A stretch of DNA of 64,000 nucleotides from Nicotiana tabacum (Eukaryota > Streptophyta > Magnoliopsida > Solanales > Solanaceae). The position numbers were made by a program, and so were the translations under genes. The notes below the pieces were generated by a model. It worked only from the letters and a program-made list of their open reading frames with translations. It was not told where the DNA came from and did not search any database. Below are positions 34,340 to 46,910 of this stretch, one piece after another; within the stretch, counting starts at the first letter, position 1; every line of letters starts with the position of its first letter. The stretch covers positions 22,746,822-22,810,821 of the forward strand of contig NC_134101.1 in the NCBI RefSeq assembly GCF_000715075.1, given 5' to 3'.

Positions 34340-35345
34340 ATGGATTCAGTGCCAGTTGTTCATGAGTTTCCAGAGGTGTTTCCTACAGACCTGCCGGGGA
34401 TGCCACACGACAGGGATATTGATTTCTGTATTGATTTGGCCCCAGACACTCAGCCCATTTCCATTCCTCCATACCGCGTGACCCCTCCAGAGTTGAAAGA
34501 ATTGAAAGAACAGTTACAAGATTTGCTTGATAAAGGCTTCATTAGACCTAGTGTCTCGCCCTAGGGTGCACCGGTGTTGTTTGTGAAAGAAAGATGGATC
34601 GATGAGGATGTGTATAGATTATCGACAGTTGAACAAAGTCACTATAAAGAACAAGTATCCATTGCCGAGGATTGATGATTTATTTGATCAGCTTCATGGT
34701 GCCCAAGTGTTTTCGAAGATTGATTTGAGATCTGGCTACCACCAGTTGAGGATTAGGACATTCGATGTTCCTAAGACAGCTTTTCGAACTCGATATAGGC
34801 ATTATGAGTTTCTAGTGATGTCATTTAGGATGGCCAATGCCCCAGCAGTATTCATAGATTTGATGAACCGAGTGTTCAAGCCCTACTTGGATTCCTTTGT
34901 GGTTGTGTTTATTGATGATATCTTGATCTACTCCAACAGTCGAGAGGAGCATGAGTAGCACATTTAGACCGTTCTTCAGACTCTGAGAGACAGCCAGTTA
35001 TATGCTAAGTTCTCAAAATGCAAGTTTTGGTTGAGTTCAATTGATTTCTTGGGTCACGTTGTATCGATAGAGGGTATTCAGGTGGATCCTAAGAAGATTG
35101 AGGCAGTTCAGAGCTGGACTAGACCTACATCAGCTATAGAGATCCGTAGTTTCTTGGGTTTGGCTGGCTATTACCATCGATTTGTAGAGGAGTTTTCATC
35201 CATAGCAGCCCCGTTGACCAGGTTGACCAAGAAGGGTGCCCCGTTCAGGTGGTCAGACGAGTGTGAAGCGAGTTTTCAAAAGCTCAAAACATCTTTGACT
35301 ACGACACCGGTATTGGTGTTACCCACAGGTTCATGATCTTATATA
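34340..35345 (+). pseudogene. Reverse transcriptase of the outer chromovirus (broken)
   Basis: Readable motifs: '[17 protein letters not shown]' (34460-34520), '[19 protein letters not shown]' (34605), '[13 protein letters not shown]' (first catalytic Asp), '[15 protein letters not shown]' and '[12 protein letters not shown]' (the FIDD active site, near 34910). Beyond it come stops at 34956 and 34966 and the thumb '[18 protein letters not shown]'. A stop at 34562-34564 and a frameshift near 34590 break the fingers. It would copy the element RNA into cDNA. Confidence 0.9.
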
Positions 35346-36185
35346 GTATATTGTGACACATCTCGTATTAGTTTGGGTGCGGTATTGATGCAGAGTGGCA
35401 AGGTTATGGCATATGCTTCGCGGCAACTGAAGGTTCACGAGAAAAATTACCATGTTCATGATATAGAGCTGGTAGCCATTGTTCACGCGTTGAAGATTTG
35501 GAGGCACTGCCTTTACGACGTGCCATGTGAGGTATTCACGGATCATCGGAGCTTGCAGTATTTGTTCAAGCAGAAGGAACTCAATTTGAGGCAGATGAGG
35601 TGGTTGGAGCTGTTGAAAGACTATGATATCACCATATTGTATCATCCCGGGAAGGCCAATGTGGTAGCCGATACTTTGAGTAGAAAGTCAGCTAGTATGG
35701 GTATTCTTACTTATATTCCAGTAGTTGGTGAGAGATTGCTTGCATTGGATGTTCAGGCCTTGGCCAACCAGTTCGTGAGGTTGGATGTTTCTGAGCCCAG
35801 CCGTGTTCTAGCTTGTATAGTTGCTCGGTCTTCTTTGTTTGAGCACATCAGAGATCGGCAGGATGACGATCCTCATTTACTTGTCCTTAGAGACATAGTA
35901 CGGAACGGTGGTGCCAAGAAGGTTACTGTTGGAGATGATGGAGTTTTGAGGATGCAAGGTCGTGTTTGTGTGCCTAATGTGGATGGACTTCGTGAGTTGA
36001 TTCTTGAGGAGGCCCACAGTTCCCGGTATTCTATTCATCCGTGTTCCACCAAGATTGCGGCAGCATTATTGGTGGAGGAGAATGAAGAAGGACATAGTTG
36101 CATATGTAGCTCGGTACCTAAATTGCCAGCAGGTAAAGTACGAGCATCAGAGACCTGGTGGTTTGCTTCAGAAGATAGAGATTCC
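35346..36185 (+). pseudogene. RNase H and integrase zinc-binding region of the outer chromovirus
   Basis: The 271-residue open segment (35373-36188) contains '[20 protein letters not shown]', '[14 protein letters not shown]' (Glu), '[13 protein letters not shown]' (Asp) and '[16 protein letters not shown]', the usual gypsy RNase H. It then reaches the integrase N-terminus ('[14 protein letters not shown]'); a frameshift near 36050 moves '[18 protein letters not shown]' to the frame of 36004-36243. A TGA at 35335 separates it from RT. Confidence 0.88.
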
Positions 36186-37290
36186 TAAGTGGAAGTGGGA
36201 GCGTATCACTATGGATTTTGTTGTTGGACTCCCACAGACTTAAAGAAAGTTCGATGCAGTTTGGGTCATTGTGGACAGGTTGACCAAGTCAGCGCACTTC
36301 ATACATGTAGCGGTTACCTATTCTTCGGAGCGGTTGGTAGAGATTTACATTCGTGAGATCGTCCGTCTTCATGGTGTGCCCATGTCCATCATTTCTGATT
36401 GAGGTACGAAGTTCACCTCGCACTTCTGGAGGGCATTACAACATGAGTTGGGTACGCGGGTTGAGTTGAGTACAATATTTCATCCACAAACAGACGGACA
36501 GTCAGAGCGCACTATTCAGATATTGGAAGATATGCTTTGCGCTTGTGTTATAGACTTTGGAGGTTCTTGGGATCGGTTCTTGCCACTTGCAGAGTTCGCC
36601 TACAATAACAGTTACCAGTCGAGCATTCAGATGGCTCCCTATGAGGCATTATATAGTAGACGATGCCGGTCGCTAGTTGGGTGGTTAGAGTCGGAGGAGG
36701 CTCGGTTGTTGGGCACAGACTTAGTACAGGATGCCTTGGATAAGGTCAAGATTATTCAGGATCGACTTCGCACAACTCAGTCCGGGCAGAAGAGTTATGC
36801 CGACCGTAGAGTGCGTGATGTTGTATTCATGGTCGGAGAGAGAGTGTTGCTTCGGGTATCACCCATGAAGGGTGTAATGAGGTTAGGAAAGAAGAAGTTG
36901 AGCCCTAGGTATATCAGACCTTTTGAGATTCTAGAGAGGGTAGGAGAGGTGGATTACAGGCTTGCATTGCCACCTAGTTTAGCAGTTGTTCATCCGGTAT
37001 TCCATGTGTCCATGCTTCGAAAGTATCACGGCGATCCGTCCCATATGTTAGATTTCAGCTCTGTCTAGTTGAACAAGCATTTGACTTACGAGGAAGAGCC
37101 GGTGGCTATTCTAGCCCGCCAAGTTCGCCAGTTGAGATCAAGAGTTACCTTAAGTTCGAGTGACGTAGAGAGGTCAGCCTGTTGAGGCAGACTTGGAAGT
37201 CTGAGTTTGATATGCGGAGTAGATATCCCCATCTTTTCCCCAGCCCAAGTACTTTTCTATGTCCGTTCGAGGACGAACGGTTATTTTAGA
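36186..37290 (+). pseudogene. Integrase of the outer chromovirus (broken)
   Basis: 'WKWERITMDFVVGLPQT' then a TAA; 'WVIVDRLTKSAHFI' (first Asp); 'MSIISD' followed directly by TGA where relatives have Arg; 'HPQTDGQSERT' (Glu); then 36448-37068 with 'RVLLRVSPMKGVMR', 'LSPRYIRPFEILERV' and 'HPVFHVSMLRKYHGDPSH'. The chromodomain region after 37068 is degraded. The polypurine tract 'ttttagaggtggagaa' (37284-37299) follows. Confidence 0.88.
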
Positions 37291-37299
37291 GGTGGAGAA

Positions 37300-40107
37300 T
37301 GAGATGACCCAAAAGGTCATCTTATGTTTTAGTACTCGATTCTGCACTCTTAAGCCTTAAAAATCTCATTTTTACCCTCCTCGATTTGCATGCGCAGTCC
37401 GGGCACGTTTCCAAAAAGCTTTCATGTTAGAAATTGATGAAAATAAGAATTTATGCCTTAAAATTGATTTTAGTTGACTTCGATCAATATTTTTGGTAAA
37501 CGGGCCCAGATTTGAATTTTGACGGTCCCGGTGGGTCCGTATCGAATTATGGGACCTGGGTGTATGCCCGGAATCAAATTCGTAGGTCCCTAGCTCGAGT
37601 TATGAATTTTTGATGAAAATTAAAAGTTTGAAAATTATTTGTTTTTAAGAATTGATTGACGTTTGACATTGTTAGTACCGGGTCCGTATTTTCGTTCCAG
37701 AGTCCGGTATAGGTTCATTATGATATTTAAGACATATCTGTGAAATTTGGTGAGAAACAGAGTTGGTTTGACATGATTCGGACGTCCGGTTGTGAAGATA
37801 GAAATTTTAAAGTGTTCTTGAGAATTTCATTTAATTTGGTGCTAAATTTGTAGTTCTAGGTATTATTTTGGTGATTTGATCGCGCGAGCAAGTTCATATG
37901 ATATTTTTAGACTTGTGTGCATGTTTGGTTTGCAGCCCCGAGGGCTCGGGTGAGTTTCAGATAGGCCACGGGATATTTTGGACTTTGGAAAATCTGGTTT
38001 TCTGCCGATTCTGGTGTTCTGTTATGTCCTTCTTCACGTTCACGAAGGTCCTCTCACGAACGCGAAGAGTAAACTGATGACGCCAGAATTTTCTTCTTCG
38101 CGAACGCGAAGGCTTGGTCGTGAATGCGAAGCGATTGGGGCATTACCCTTCTCGAACGCGTAGTATTAGGCACTGGGGGGGAGGGGGAGTCAGCCTTTCC
38201 TTCATCGCGAACGCGAAGTCCAGGGGGGATAGCTTACGCGAACGCGAACACTGTCTCGCGAACGCGAAGGCTTGGCAGCTAATGGTCTTTGTGAATGTGA
38301 CAGTGGCCTCGCGAACGGGATGCACACTGTCACCCAACACTTAAAACAGAATCAAACACGGGTTTAAGCCATTTCTTCAACATTTTTCAAGAACCAAATG
38401 GGTAGGGGAGATTTTCAAGAGTCATTTTCTTCCCCAAAGTGTTGGTAAGTGATTCTAAATCATTTTCTTTCAATTACCCATTACATTTTATGAATTATCA
38501 ACCTAAAATCTAGAGTTTTCATGATAGAATTAGGGGTTAGAGTAGAAACTAGAAATTTCGAAAATTTGGGGATTTAGACCTCAAATTGAGGTCGGATTCT
38601 AAAACCAATTACATATTCGGGCTCGTGGGTGAATGGGTAAATAAATTTTAGTCCGAACCTCGAATTTTGACCAAGCGGATCCGAGGTCGATTTTTTGACT
38701 TTTTGGAGGAAAATTTTGAGAAATTTAATTTATACAATATAATTGATTCCTTTAGTAATATTTGATATTATTGAGTCATTTTTAAATAGATACGAGTCAA
38801 TTGGAGGTGAATTCTAGAGGAAAAGTTGTGATTGAGAATTAAGTGACCTTCGGAACAAGGTAAGTGTTGTGTCTAACCCTGACTTGAGGGAATTAGGAAC
38901 CTTAGACTATTTGCTATGTGAAATTCATGTGAGCGGCGTATATGTGAGGTGACGAGTACTTATGCGCTGCCAAATTTCCTGTTTTTCCATGTTTCTTCCG
39001 TTTTTCTTACATTGTCTCTTCCTATGCCAAATTGCTATGTGTGTATACTACTGTTGTTAAATTGATCGTTTTTATTATGTTTACGAATTTTCTGGTGATA
39101 ATTGAGTATTTATTTCAAAATTGAGATTTAATATTTGTGGAACCAAATGTTGAAGTAAGGTTTGTACTTGTTATTCTATCTCCCTGTTATTATTTACGCA
39201 TTGCGTTATGGTAAGGGAGAGTGTTAATGCACGAACGGTGATGTCATGCCATATTATGAGTGTTAATGCACGAAGGGTGATGCCGTGCCATATTGTGAGT
39301 GTAAAAGTACGAAGGGTGATGCCGTGCCATGATATGAGAGTTAATGACGAAGGGTGATATCGTGCTATTTTTATTGATTTTATGGTGAGATTGAGAGTAA
39401 AAGCATGAAGGGTGATGCCGTGCATTTTTCCTTTACTGTATTCGTTGTTTCTATTGATTCATAGTATATTGGTTGTACCAGTTATTATTCTGCTGTAATT
39501 CTTTATCTCGTATTTCTCTCAACGTATTTTCCCTCCCGATAATTGTTGTCTAGCTCTTCATTACTGTTATTTGTATATACACTGTTAAATTGTACAGGTT
39601 GATTTGTAGGTGTCTTGCCTTAGCCTCGTCACTACTTCGTCGAGGTTAGGCTCGACACTTACCATTATATGGGGTCGGTTGTACTGATACTATACTCTGC
39701 ACTTTTTGTGCAGATTTTGGTACCAGCTCGGGTTGATCGAGATTTTTAGCTGTGAGACCCGCTATCCGGAGACTCAAGGTAGATCTGTCGGCGTTCACAG
39801 ACCTTGAAGTCCCCGTCTATCCTTCTGTTTTTACTGTTTTCTTCATTCAAATAGTTGTATTTCTTTTAGACTATTACTTGTAGCAAATCATAGAATGCTC
39901 GTGAATTGTGACTCCAGATCCGGGTGGTAGTAATTAATACAGTTTTTATATTATTTCGCACTTATCATATTTCATCTTAGTTAATTATTATTATTTGCTG
40001 AATAGAAATAAGGAATTAGTTTAATAATTTTCTAATGTTGGTTTGCCTAGCAAGTGAAATGTTAGGCGCCATCATGGTCCCGTCGGTGGGAATTCCAGGT
40101 CGTGACA
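37300..40107 (+). repeat. 3' LTR of the outer chromovirus
   Basis: 2,808 bp, TGAGATGACCC to GGTCGTGACA. Contains the same GC-palindrome cluster (38030-38320) and 39-bp repeats (39215-39425) as the 5' LTR. Open frames at 37978-38344 and 39171-39425 are repeat-born. Confidence 0.92.
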
Positions 40108-40852
40108 ATTCTCTTGAAGAATGTGATGTAAGAATTTTCTTTGACATGAGATCATCATAGTAATTGACAAGTTATTTATTGTGCTTTGATACTAGACACC
40201 TATGGCCCTAGGGCGATAGTTAAAAGGATATTGGGTATGATTAAATACTTGTAGAATTAGTGATTGATCAAGATGAAATCAGTCAACTCTTGTTAATAAG
40301 TTTAAGCTCATGTTGTCATGTATAAACGACCAAGTTAAGACCTTGGACAAGGCAATTGAATGAAACAAGAAAGAGTTTCTTAGGTCACTCAATGGTTGAT
40401 TATATTTGACATGAACACATAGTTAGTCACCTATTGGTATTTGACACTTGAACCATATCCTAGGGTGACTCAGAGCTACATGGACAGAAGAAATTACTAC
40501 ATTATTCTTCGACAGGTTCTTGAGAGTAATTTGTATACTTCAGTCTATCCGGTCGTTAAGAAGTGTTGCTAAACGTCACCCTTGATTATTATATTAATCT
40601 GATTAATTTACTATCAGTCTAGTATTGAACCTATGGGGTCGCACAATAACAAGTGTTTTAATCTTTGCTAAAGAATTAATTAACTTATTGTTTGATAATT
40701 GAATTAAAAAATTTAATTAGTCAAATAAATAAAGCTATTAGTCCATATTAAATATTATAATACTCTTTGCTAACACAGAGAATATAATTAATATTGTGAA
40801 CAAATTAAAGTTTTCTATTTAAAATAAAAAATTAAATTATATCTCTTGGTTG

Positions 40853-40907
<55 letters not shown>

Positions 40908-42990
40908 ATAATTTATTACTCGTAATTAATATTTATATATAAAGGTTATATATTTAATATTAATTTATTCTTACAATCCAATTTTGAATTGGACATGAAA
41001 TTCCATAAAGGATTTCCTACGATTTCATTAAACATGGAAATTAAAAGTCCATAAAAAGGACGTCTGACAGCTCAAACATTTTTTCTTGTTTACAATAGGA
41101 AAACTCCAATGTTTGGAATTGGACTAGATTTTTTATTTATAAACAATGTTATTATTAAGTGTTAAGAAGAAAATTACTTTGTGAAAGTGAGAGTGCAATA
41201 CAAAGCCAAGAGAGAAAATACTATTACAAGAAAATTGTTTGTTGTCCTTCTACCTTTGAGTTGAGATTTTTGAGAAAAATTTTAACATAATATTTTCATT
41301 CAATTTGTTCGCGAGTTTTATTGATCAAAGACTATCAAAAATTTTTGAAACGAGACTTTCACCAAATTCGTCTTAAATTTGATCTTTGACATGTAAATAA
41401 ATTTTAAACGCAAAAAGATCTACATAAGATTGTTAGTATCTTTTGTTACACATATATGCAATTCTTTATTTTTGATGTTTTTTTCTTTATAGGATAGAAT
41501 AGCACTTTATTTGCAGCAAATATTCATAGAGACAAATAAATTCAAGATGTACTAAGAGAAAAGAGGAATGAATTTTTAATCTTTTGAGTTATTAAGAAAT
41601 ATCTAAAGTTATAATTATTCATTTATCATGTAACTAACGCGGGCCCAACATGAACAGAGTCATAAACAACAAAACTTCTGACAGCTCTTGTACTCTATTA
41701 CCTTCTGAAATAACTTCGACATTATAAAATCGAGCAAATTCATTATATCATCAAAACAGTATACTTTGGAAAAGAAAAAAACCGTTTAATTTGTGATGAG
41801 ATGTAGTAGAAAATAATCAAATCATAGAAGTGTAAATATCATGAACATGCTCTACAGAACAATAGCTTAGCCATCAATGTATTGAGGAGCCTTAACCAAG
41901 GTGATAACCCATCACTCTAAAAGGTGTGCTCAATTCCTATCTAAATCTAGAATGCAAGTCGCTTTACCGAAAGAGAAAAAGAGAAGAAAATTGATGTTCA
42001 ATGTCCAGACAGAGGCACAGTCCAATATAGCGATTCTCAAGATTTCTGCATGTTCACCACCGTTTAAACATGAGAGGCACAATTCTCGCTCCTGCCTTCG
42101 CTATAGGGAATATTCTCAAAACTTGGGCAATTGCAACTTTCACTCCCTACCTGTTACCACAGAGTTTACTTCATTAAAATATGCTACAGCGCAGGAACAT
42201 AAAGAAATCAATAAGGATTTCCAGCAGCAGTGCAACTCACTAGAAAATGGAACCCTAGGCAGCCTAAATCTTGGGAACCTCCACTTCCATACTCTCTTCA
42301 GCCAAGATCATAGTTGTCTTGTGCAATAGACTTGTATCGCTGAAAGTACAATGTATTCAAGGAATACATAAAATAAGTTTTGAAATACCTAGCACTTTTA
42401 TGTTAAAGATTTTGATTTGTACAAAAGATACTTCTTTTTATAAGGTGAAGTATATAAAAGGAACTCCTTCTCAATGTAAAATATCTTAAAAGAAAGGCAT
42501 AATAGAAATATTAGAAAGCCAATAATGGAATGTATCACTGCAGCATCAACAAATCCAAAATGTTTTTCCAATGGAAATGAGAATAGTTTTTTGGCCAATT
42601 CCCCCTTTAAAAGCTTGTTTACCATGTAAATGTTGGCAGAAGTACCCAACCATAATGTCACCATTGGCATGACAACTACCATATGAGTTTAAGCCCCTGC
42701 CAATGAATAAGGTACTAAGCAGAAAACTATTTTTATGAGTGCTTCCAGCTGGTGTAATGTGATGTGTAATAATACTATCACAAAAGTTCTAGTAGTTGGC
42801 ATCCTTCACCTTATGGGACCCTGGACGCCTCTATCTGAATCTAAAAGGACTTGTCGAGAGTTTACAGATTCTCCACTGGCTTACCAGATATAAACATCTC
42901 AAATAGATATTTGAGAGAAGAAGTTCCATTGGAACGACTATTAAGTTTTACTTCTAAATCAATTACTAAAATATAATATCAATTTCATAT
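40108..42990. other. AT-rich unassigned DNA between the outer chromovirus and the right Tat element
   Basis: No gene could be recognised. A 142-codon open stretch (41901-42329, plus) has no known motif. A 94-codon stretch on the minus strand (42398-42682) has two hydrophobic segments ('MPMVTLWLGTSANIYMV' and 'SIIGFLIFLLCLSF') and may be a decayed membrane-protein exon, but nothing supports a name. 40108-41480 is AT-rich and its composition suggests a non-coding LTR-type repeat. Confidence 0.4.
40855..40904. repeat. (AT)n microsatellite, 25 units
   Basis: 50 bp of uninterrupted AT dinucleotides, likely highly variable in length between individuals. Confidence 0.97.
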
Positions 42991-42995
42991 ATCTC

Positions 42996-43714
42996 TGTAT
43001 ACGGTCAAATACGAGTTTGCCCTTCGTATAATTAGTCGAGATTGGAGCGTGATGAAACGAGGGTCGTCATTGTAACGTCGAGATAAGAAGTGAAGCCAGG
43101 TTATCGAGCTCCAGATTCAGGATTCGATCAATATCGAGCTTGAGTCAATATAGAGCTCGAGTCAATATAGAGCTATGATATGAAGTAGTGTTATCGAGCT
43201 CAAGAGCTAGAGACCGATCAATATCGAGCTCGAGATCCAGAGATCGACCAATACCAAGACCGACCAAGATCGAGCTAAGAGACAAAGAGCCGTTATAGCC
43301 ACACTAAGGAAGGGAATCTAGGCGGGAATTAAGGAAAAGCTAATTAACTAATCTATCATTAGATCCCCACTATGTATTTTTTATTATATCCAAAGTAGAA
43401 TTCTTCCACTATATTAAGAGTGTGTATCATTTATGTAGAGGACACATTGAGATCCAGAGAAGCAAACATTGATACACTCACATTTCAAAGATTATTACAT
43501 TAATATATAGTTGAGATTATCCTTTTTTGAGTTTTGACATTGATTCATCTTACTTATTTATAAATCATTCTCAACTCAATTTAGTTTGTATTTTATTCCT
43601 TTATACAGTTAATATTCGATATATTTCTATTTACTTTCCTGATTTGTACCAAGCTATACCACGTATCCTTAGAAATATGTATAAATTCTACTCTATCCGT
43701 TTTTCGGGTAAACA
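42996..43714 (+). repeat. 5' LTR of the right Tat element
   Basis: 719 bp, TGTATACGG to GGGTAAACA. A middle part (about 43115-43270) is built of 'atcgagctcgagtcaata' repeats that vary between the two LTRs. In a ~180-bp stretch compared by eye the two LTRs differ at roughly 11-12 sites. Confidence 0.93.
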
Positions 43715-43717
43715 GTT

Positions 43718-43734
43718 TGGCGCCCATCATGGGG
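43718..43734 (+). other. Primer-binding site of the right Tat element
   Basis: TGGCGCCCATCATGGGG starts 3 nt after the LTR. Matches the site of the left Tat element apart from two bases. Confidence 0.8.
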
Positions 43735-43843
43735 CTAAGGATAATAATGGTTATTTGCTACGAATCTCTGTGAAACACACTATTTTATACTTTCTCTTGG
43801 AAGTGTCATTGATTTCAGGTCGAAAATAACGAATTCTCAATTA

Positions 43844-45370
43844 ATGGCCCAACCTATCGACAACAAAGCTGGCCTTCAAGATGAGAACAACAACTTAACG
43901 CCCGGGGGTAGAAGGCCACTCGTCGATCCCGTTGGAGCTCAGGTCGAAGAGCCAGTAGACATTAATTCACATGTGTCCATCGAGGAAAACCAACGTTCCG
44001 ACCCTGAAAATAGCATTCATGGTGAAACTCGATCTGCAGCTCGAAATACCCCAAAACACTGAGGAAAATGGAATCAGCTTGCGTATGATTTTTGAAATGT
44101 TGCAAGCTCAACAAGTAGCAATAGCCCAGTTGCAGAGCCAAACCTAGGCACCGACTAGGCTCGAGCCCAGTCCACCCCAAGAAGTCACCCACAAAACGGG
44201 CCAGCTGTTGTAAAGTCAAATGAGCAAGAATCGGGGACTAATCCCAAAATTGTTAAGATGCTCGAGGAACTGACAAAACGAATAGAGTCAGGAGAAAGGA
44301 GGATTGAAGAAAATGACAAAAAGATGGAAACGTATAACTCTAGGGTTGATCAGATTCCGGGGGCACCACCGATATTGAAAGGCTTGGATTCCAGAAAAAT
44401 TTGTACAAAAGCCTTTCCCCCCGAGCGCAGCTCCAAAACCGATCCCCAAGAAGTTCCGCATGCCCGAAATTTCTAAATATAATAGAATGACTGACCCCAA
44501 TGAACACGTCACCTCTTACACATGTGCCATTAAAGGGAACGATCTAGAAGACGACAAGATCGAATCTGTATTATTGAAATTTTTTGGTGAATCCCTGTCA
44601 AAGGGAGCAATGATATGGTATCATAATTTACTGTCTAACTCTATTGATTCTTTTACTATGCTTAAAGATTCTTTCGTAAAAGTACATGCTGGAGCCATAA
44701 AGGTCGAGACCAGGAAGTCGGACCTTTTCAAGGTAAGACAAAACGATAACGAGATGCTAAGGGAATTCGTGTCTGTTTCCAGATGGAATGAATGGATCTA
44801 CCGCTAGTCACAGATGATTGGGCTGTTCAAGCTTTCACTCAAGGTCTAAACGAATAAAGCTCGATGGCTTCACGATGGTTGAAGCAGAACCTGATCGAGT
44901 ACCCAGCTGTTACCTGGACTGATGTACACAATCGGTATCAATCGAAGATAAGAGTTGAAGACGACCAGTTGGGTTCTAGGTTCGTTATTAAAAGGGACAT
45001 CAACCGAGAACAAAGGCTGATTAGGGACCGATACCGGCCGTATAGTGGAGATCATAGGGGTAACGAACCAAGACGTAATCCCGTACACGGCAATAAAAGA
45101 AGTGATCGAGGCCAAAGGGCTCGGGGGATGATGAACAAGAATGGGTCCGACAGGCATATCGGACCTAAGGAAGCACTACGATTATCAGAGTATAACTTCA
45201 ACGTCGATGCATCTGCCATCGTGTCGGCTATCGGACACATCAAAGATACTAAGTGGCCTCGACCTCTGCAGTTCGAACTAGCCCAGAGGAATCCCAATCA
45301 AATATGCAAATATCATGGCACACATGGCCACAGAACGGAAGACTGCAGGCAGTCAAGAATTTTTAAGTGA
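43844..45370 (+). pseudogene. gag of the right Tat element (broken)
   Basis: Begins at ATG 43844 ('MAQPIDNKAGLQDENN'). A coiled-coil-like stretch 'LEELTKRIESGERRIEEND' is at 44258, the gag core at 44460-44807 ('DSFVKVHAGAIKVETRKSDL') and an Arg-rich basic part with a zinc knuckle 'CKYHGTHGHRTEDC' at 44864-45370. The knuckle is C-X2-H-X4-H-X4-C, not the usual CCHC. Stops at 44060 and frameshifts near 44470 and 44770 break it. It is clearly related to gag at 3690-5345. Confidence 0.87.
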
Positions 45371-45439
45371 CCGGGCCAAAAGCCATTTCAAAAATAGAGA
45401 TTTCAATAGATAAAACGAACAAGAAGAGCCACAACACAT

Positions 45440-45900
45440 CATCCACATGATCATCATAGGGATCGACGTCCCCTAGGGACCAGAGCTTAAACGCACTAAG
45501 ATGTCTATTGTAAGAGAAAAGCGATCTCGGACTGAGGATTACACACCTAAAGGAACCTTATCTTTTAGTGATGAAAACGCGGAAGGAATCATGCAACCCC
45601 ATAAAAAAGAACTGGTTATATATTTACTTATGAATAAAACTCAGATTACACAAGTTAAACGTGTGTTAATTGATCCAGGTAGGTCGGCCAATATCATTCG
45701 ATCAAGAGTCGTAGAGCAACTCGGCTTACAGTACCAGGTCGTACCCGCTACCCTGGTACTGAACGGATTTAATATGGCATGTGAAACTACTAAGAGCGAG
45801 ATAGTTTTGCCAGTAAACATGGATGGGACCATCCAGGAAATGAAGTTCCACGTAATCGAGGGTGATATGAGATATAACGCCCTGTTCGGGAGGCCATAGA
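45440..45900 (+). pseudogene. Aspartic protease of the right Tat element
   Basis: 132-residue open segment with 'KRVLIDPGRSANIIRSRVV' (D-P-G active site), 'LVLNGFNMACETTKSEIVLP' and the terminal 'YNALFGRP', closed by a stop. Complete by length for this domain; upstream it is separated from gag by stops. Confidence 0.87.
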
Positions 45901-46169
45901 TACACAACATAAGAGCAGTACCCTCGACCCTTCACCAGGTTCTGAAATACCCAACTTTGGAGGGAATCAAAACGGTCGATGGGGAACAACCAGCTGCAAA
46001 AGAACCAATTGCCATCGATGAAGTGATTTCGATATCTTCACTATCATCGACAAAGGGATCAGATTCGAAGGAGGAATAGGATATCAAATAGCAATCACAA
46101 ACTTCAGCCTCGACCCAACTAGAGAATCAGAAGACTGACAAAAATGATGATTACGGGGTCCCTTGATCC

Positions 46170-46910
46170 TTTGTGGCCCCCGATGATAGCGACGCTATCC
46201 AATCAACAGTCGAAGAGTTGGAGCAGATCACACTAATCGAACATCTACCTGAGCGAAAGGTATACCTGGGCACGGGGTTAGATCCTGAGCTCTGGAAAAA
46301 GCTTATTCAATTTCTTATAGCTAACATGAACTATTTTGCTTGGTCCGAAATAACAGGGATCCCACCGGAGATAGCCACTCAGAGACTGAGCTTGGATCCA
46401 AATTCCATCCGATAAAGGAAACAATAAGGCCCTAGTCCGAAGTCAAACATGCCTTCATCAAGGACGAGGTAACCAAACTTCTTAAAATAGGATCCATTCG
46501 AGAAGTTAAATACCCCGAATGGCCGGCCACGAGACTCTCAGTTTTCTCGATGCCTACTCTGGGTACAAACAGATACAAATGAACCCAGAGGACCAGGAAA
46601 AGACCTTGTTTGTCACTAAGTACGGTACCTATTGTTGTAACGTAATGCCATTCGGTCTAAAAAATGCTGGTGCAACTTATCAACGCCTAGTAAATCGAAT
46701 GTTTGAAAAACAAATAGGAAAATCAATGGAAGTTTATATTGATGACATGTTAGTTAAGTCCTTGCAAGCAGAGGACCATTTAAAGCATTTGCAGGAAACT
46801 TTCAATGTACTAAAGAAGTACAATATGAAGCTCAACCCCGAAAAATGTGCATTCCGGGTTGGCTCGGGAAAGTTTCTTGGTTATATGGTGTCCAACCGAG
46901 GAAAATAATC
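46170..46910 (+). pseudogene. Reverse transcriptase of the right Tat element (internal deletion)
   Basis: 46173-46415 carries the region before RT ('NYFAWSEITGIPPEIATQRL'). RT starts as 'KDEVTKLLKIGSIREVKYPEW' near 46460 and then jumps to 'GHETLSFLDAYSGYKQIQM': about 40 residues including the conserved 'RMCVDY'-type block are missing. The rest is open to 46908 with 'VMPFGLKNAGATYQRLVN' and the active site 'VYIDDMLVKS'. Confidence 0.85.

Larger units (their letters stand above)
18561..40107 (+). mobile_element. Outer Ty3/gypsy chromovirus (Tekay/Del type), split by a nested chromovirus
   Basis: Plus-strand element: 5' LTR 18561-21351, PBS 21354, gag 21554-22038, inserted element 22039-32783, gag continued from 32789, then protease, RT, RNase H, integrase, polypurine tract, and 3' LTR 37300-40107. 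Without the insert the internal region is about 5.2 kb. The first 61 bp of the 5' LTR are missing compared with the 3' LTR, so no target duplication can be recognised. Each domain has stops or frameshifts. The long LTRs, initiator-Met-type PBS and single gag-pol order identify the Tekay/Del group. Confidence 0.92.

Noticed and set aside
42398..42682. Possible membrane protein on the minus strand
   Set aside because: Hydrophobic stretches only; no homologous motif and no extension into neighbouring frames. Mentioned as unassigned.
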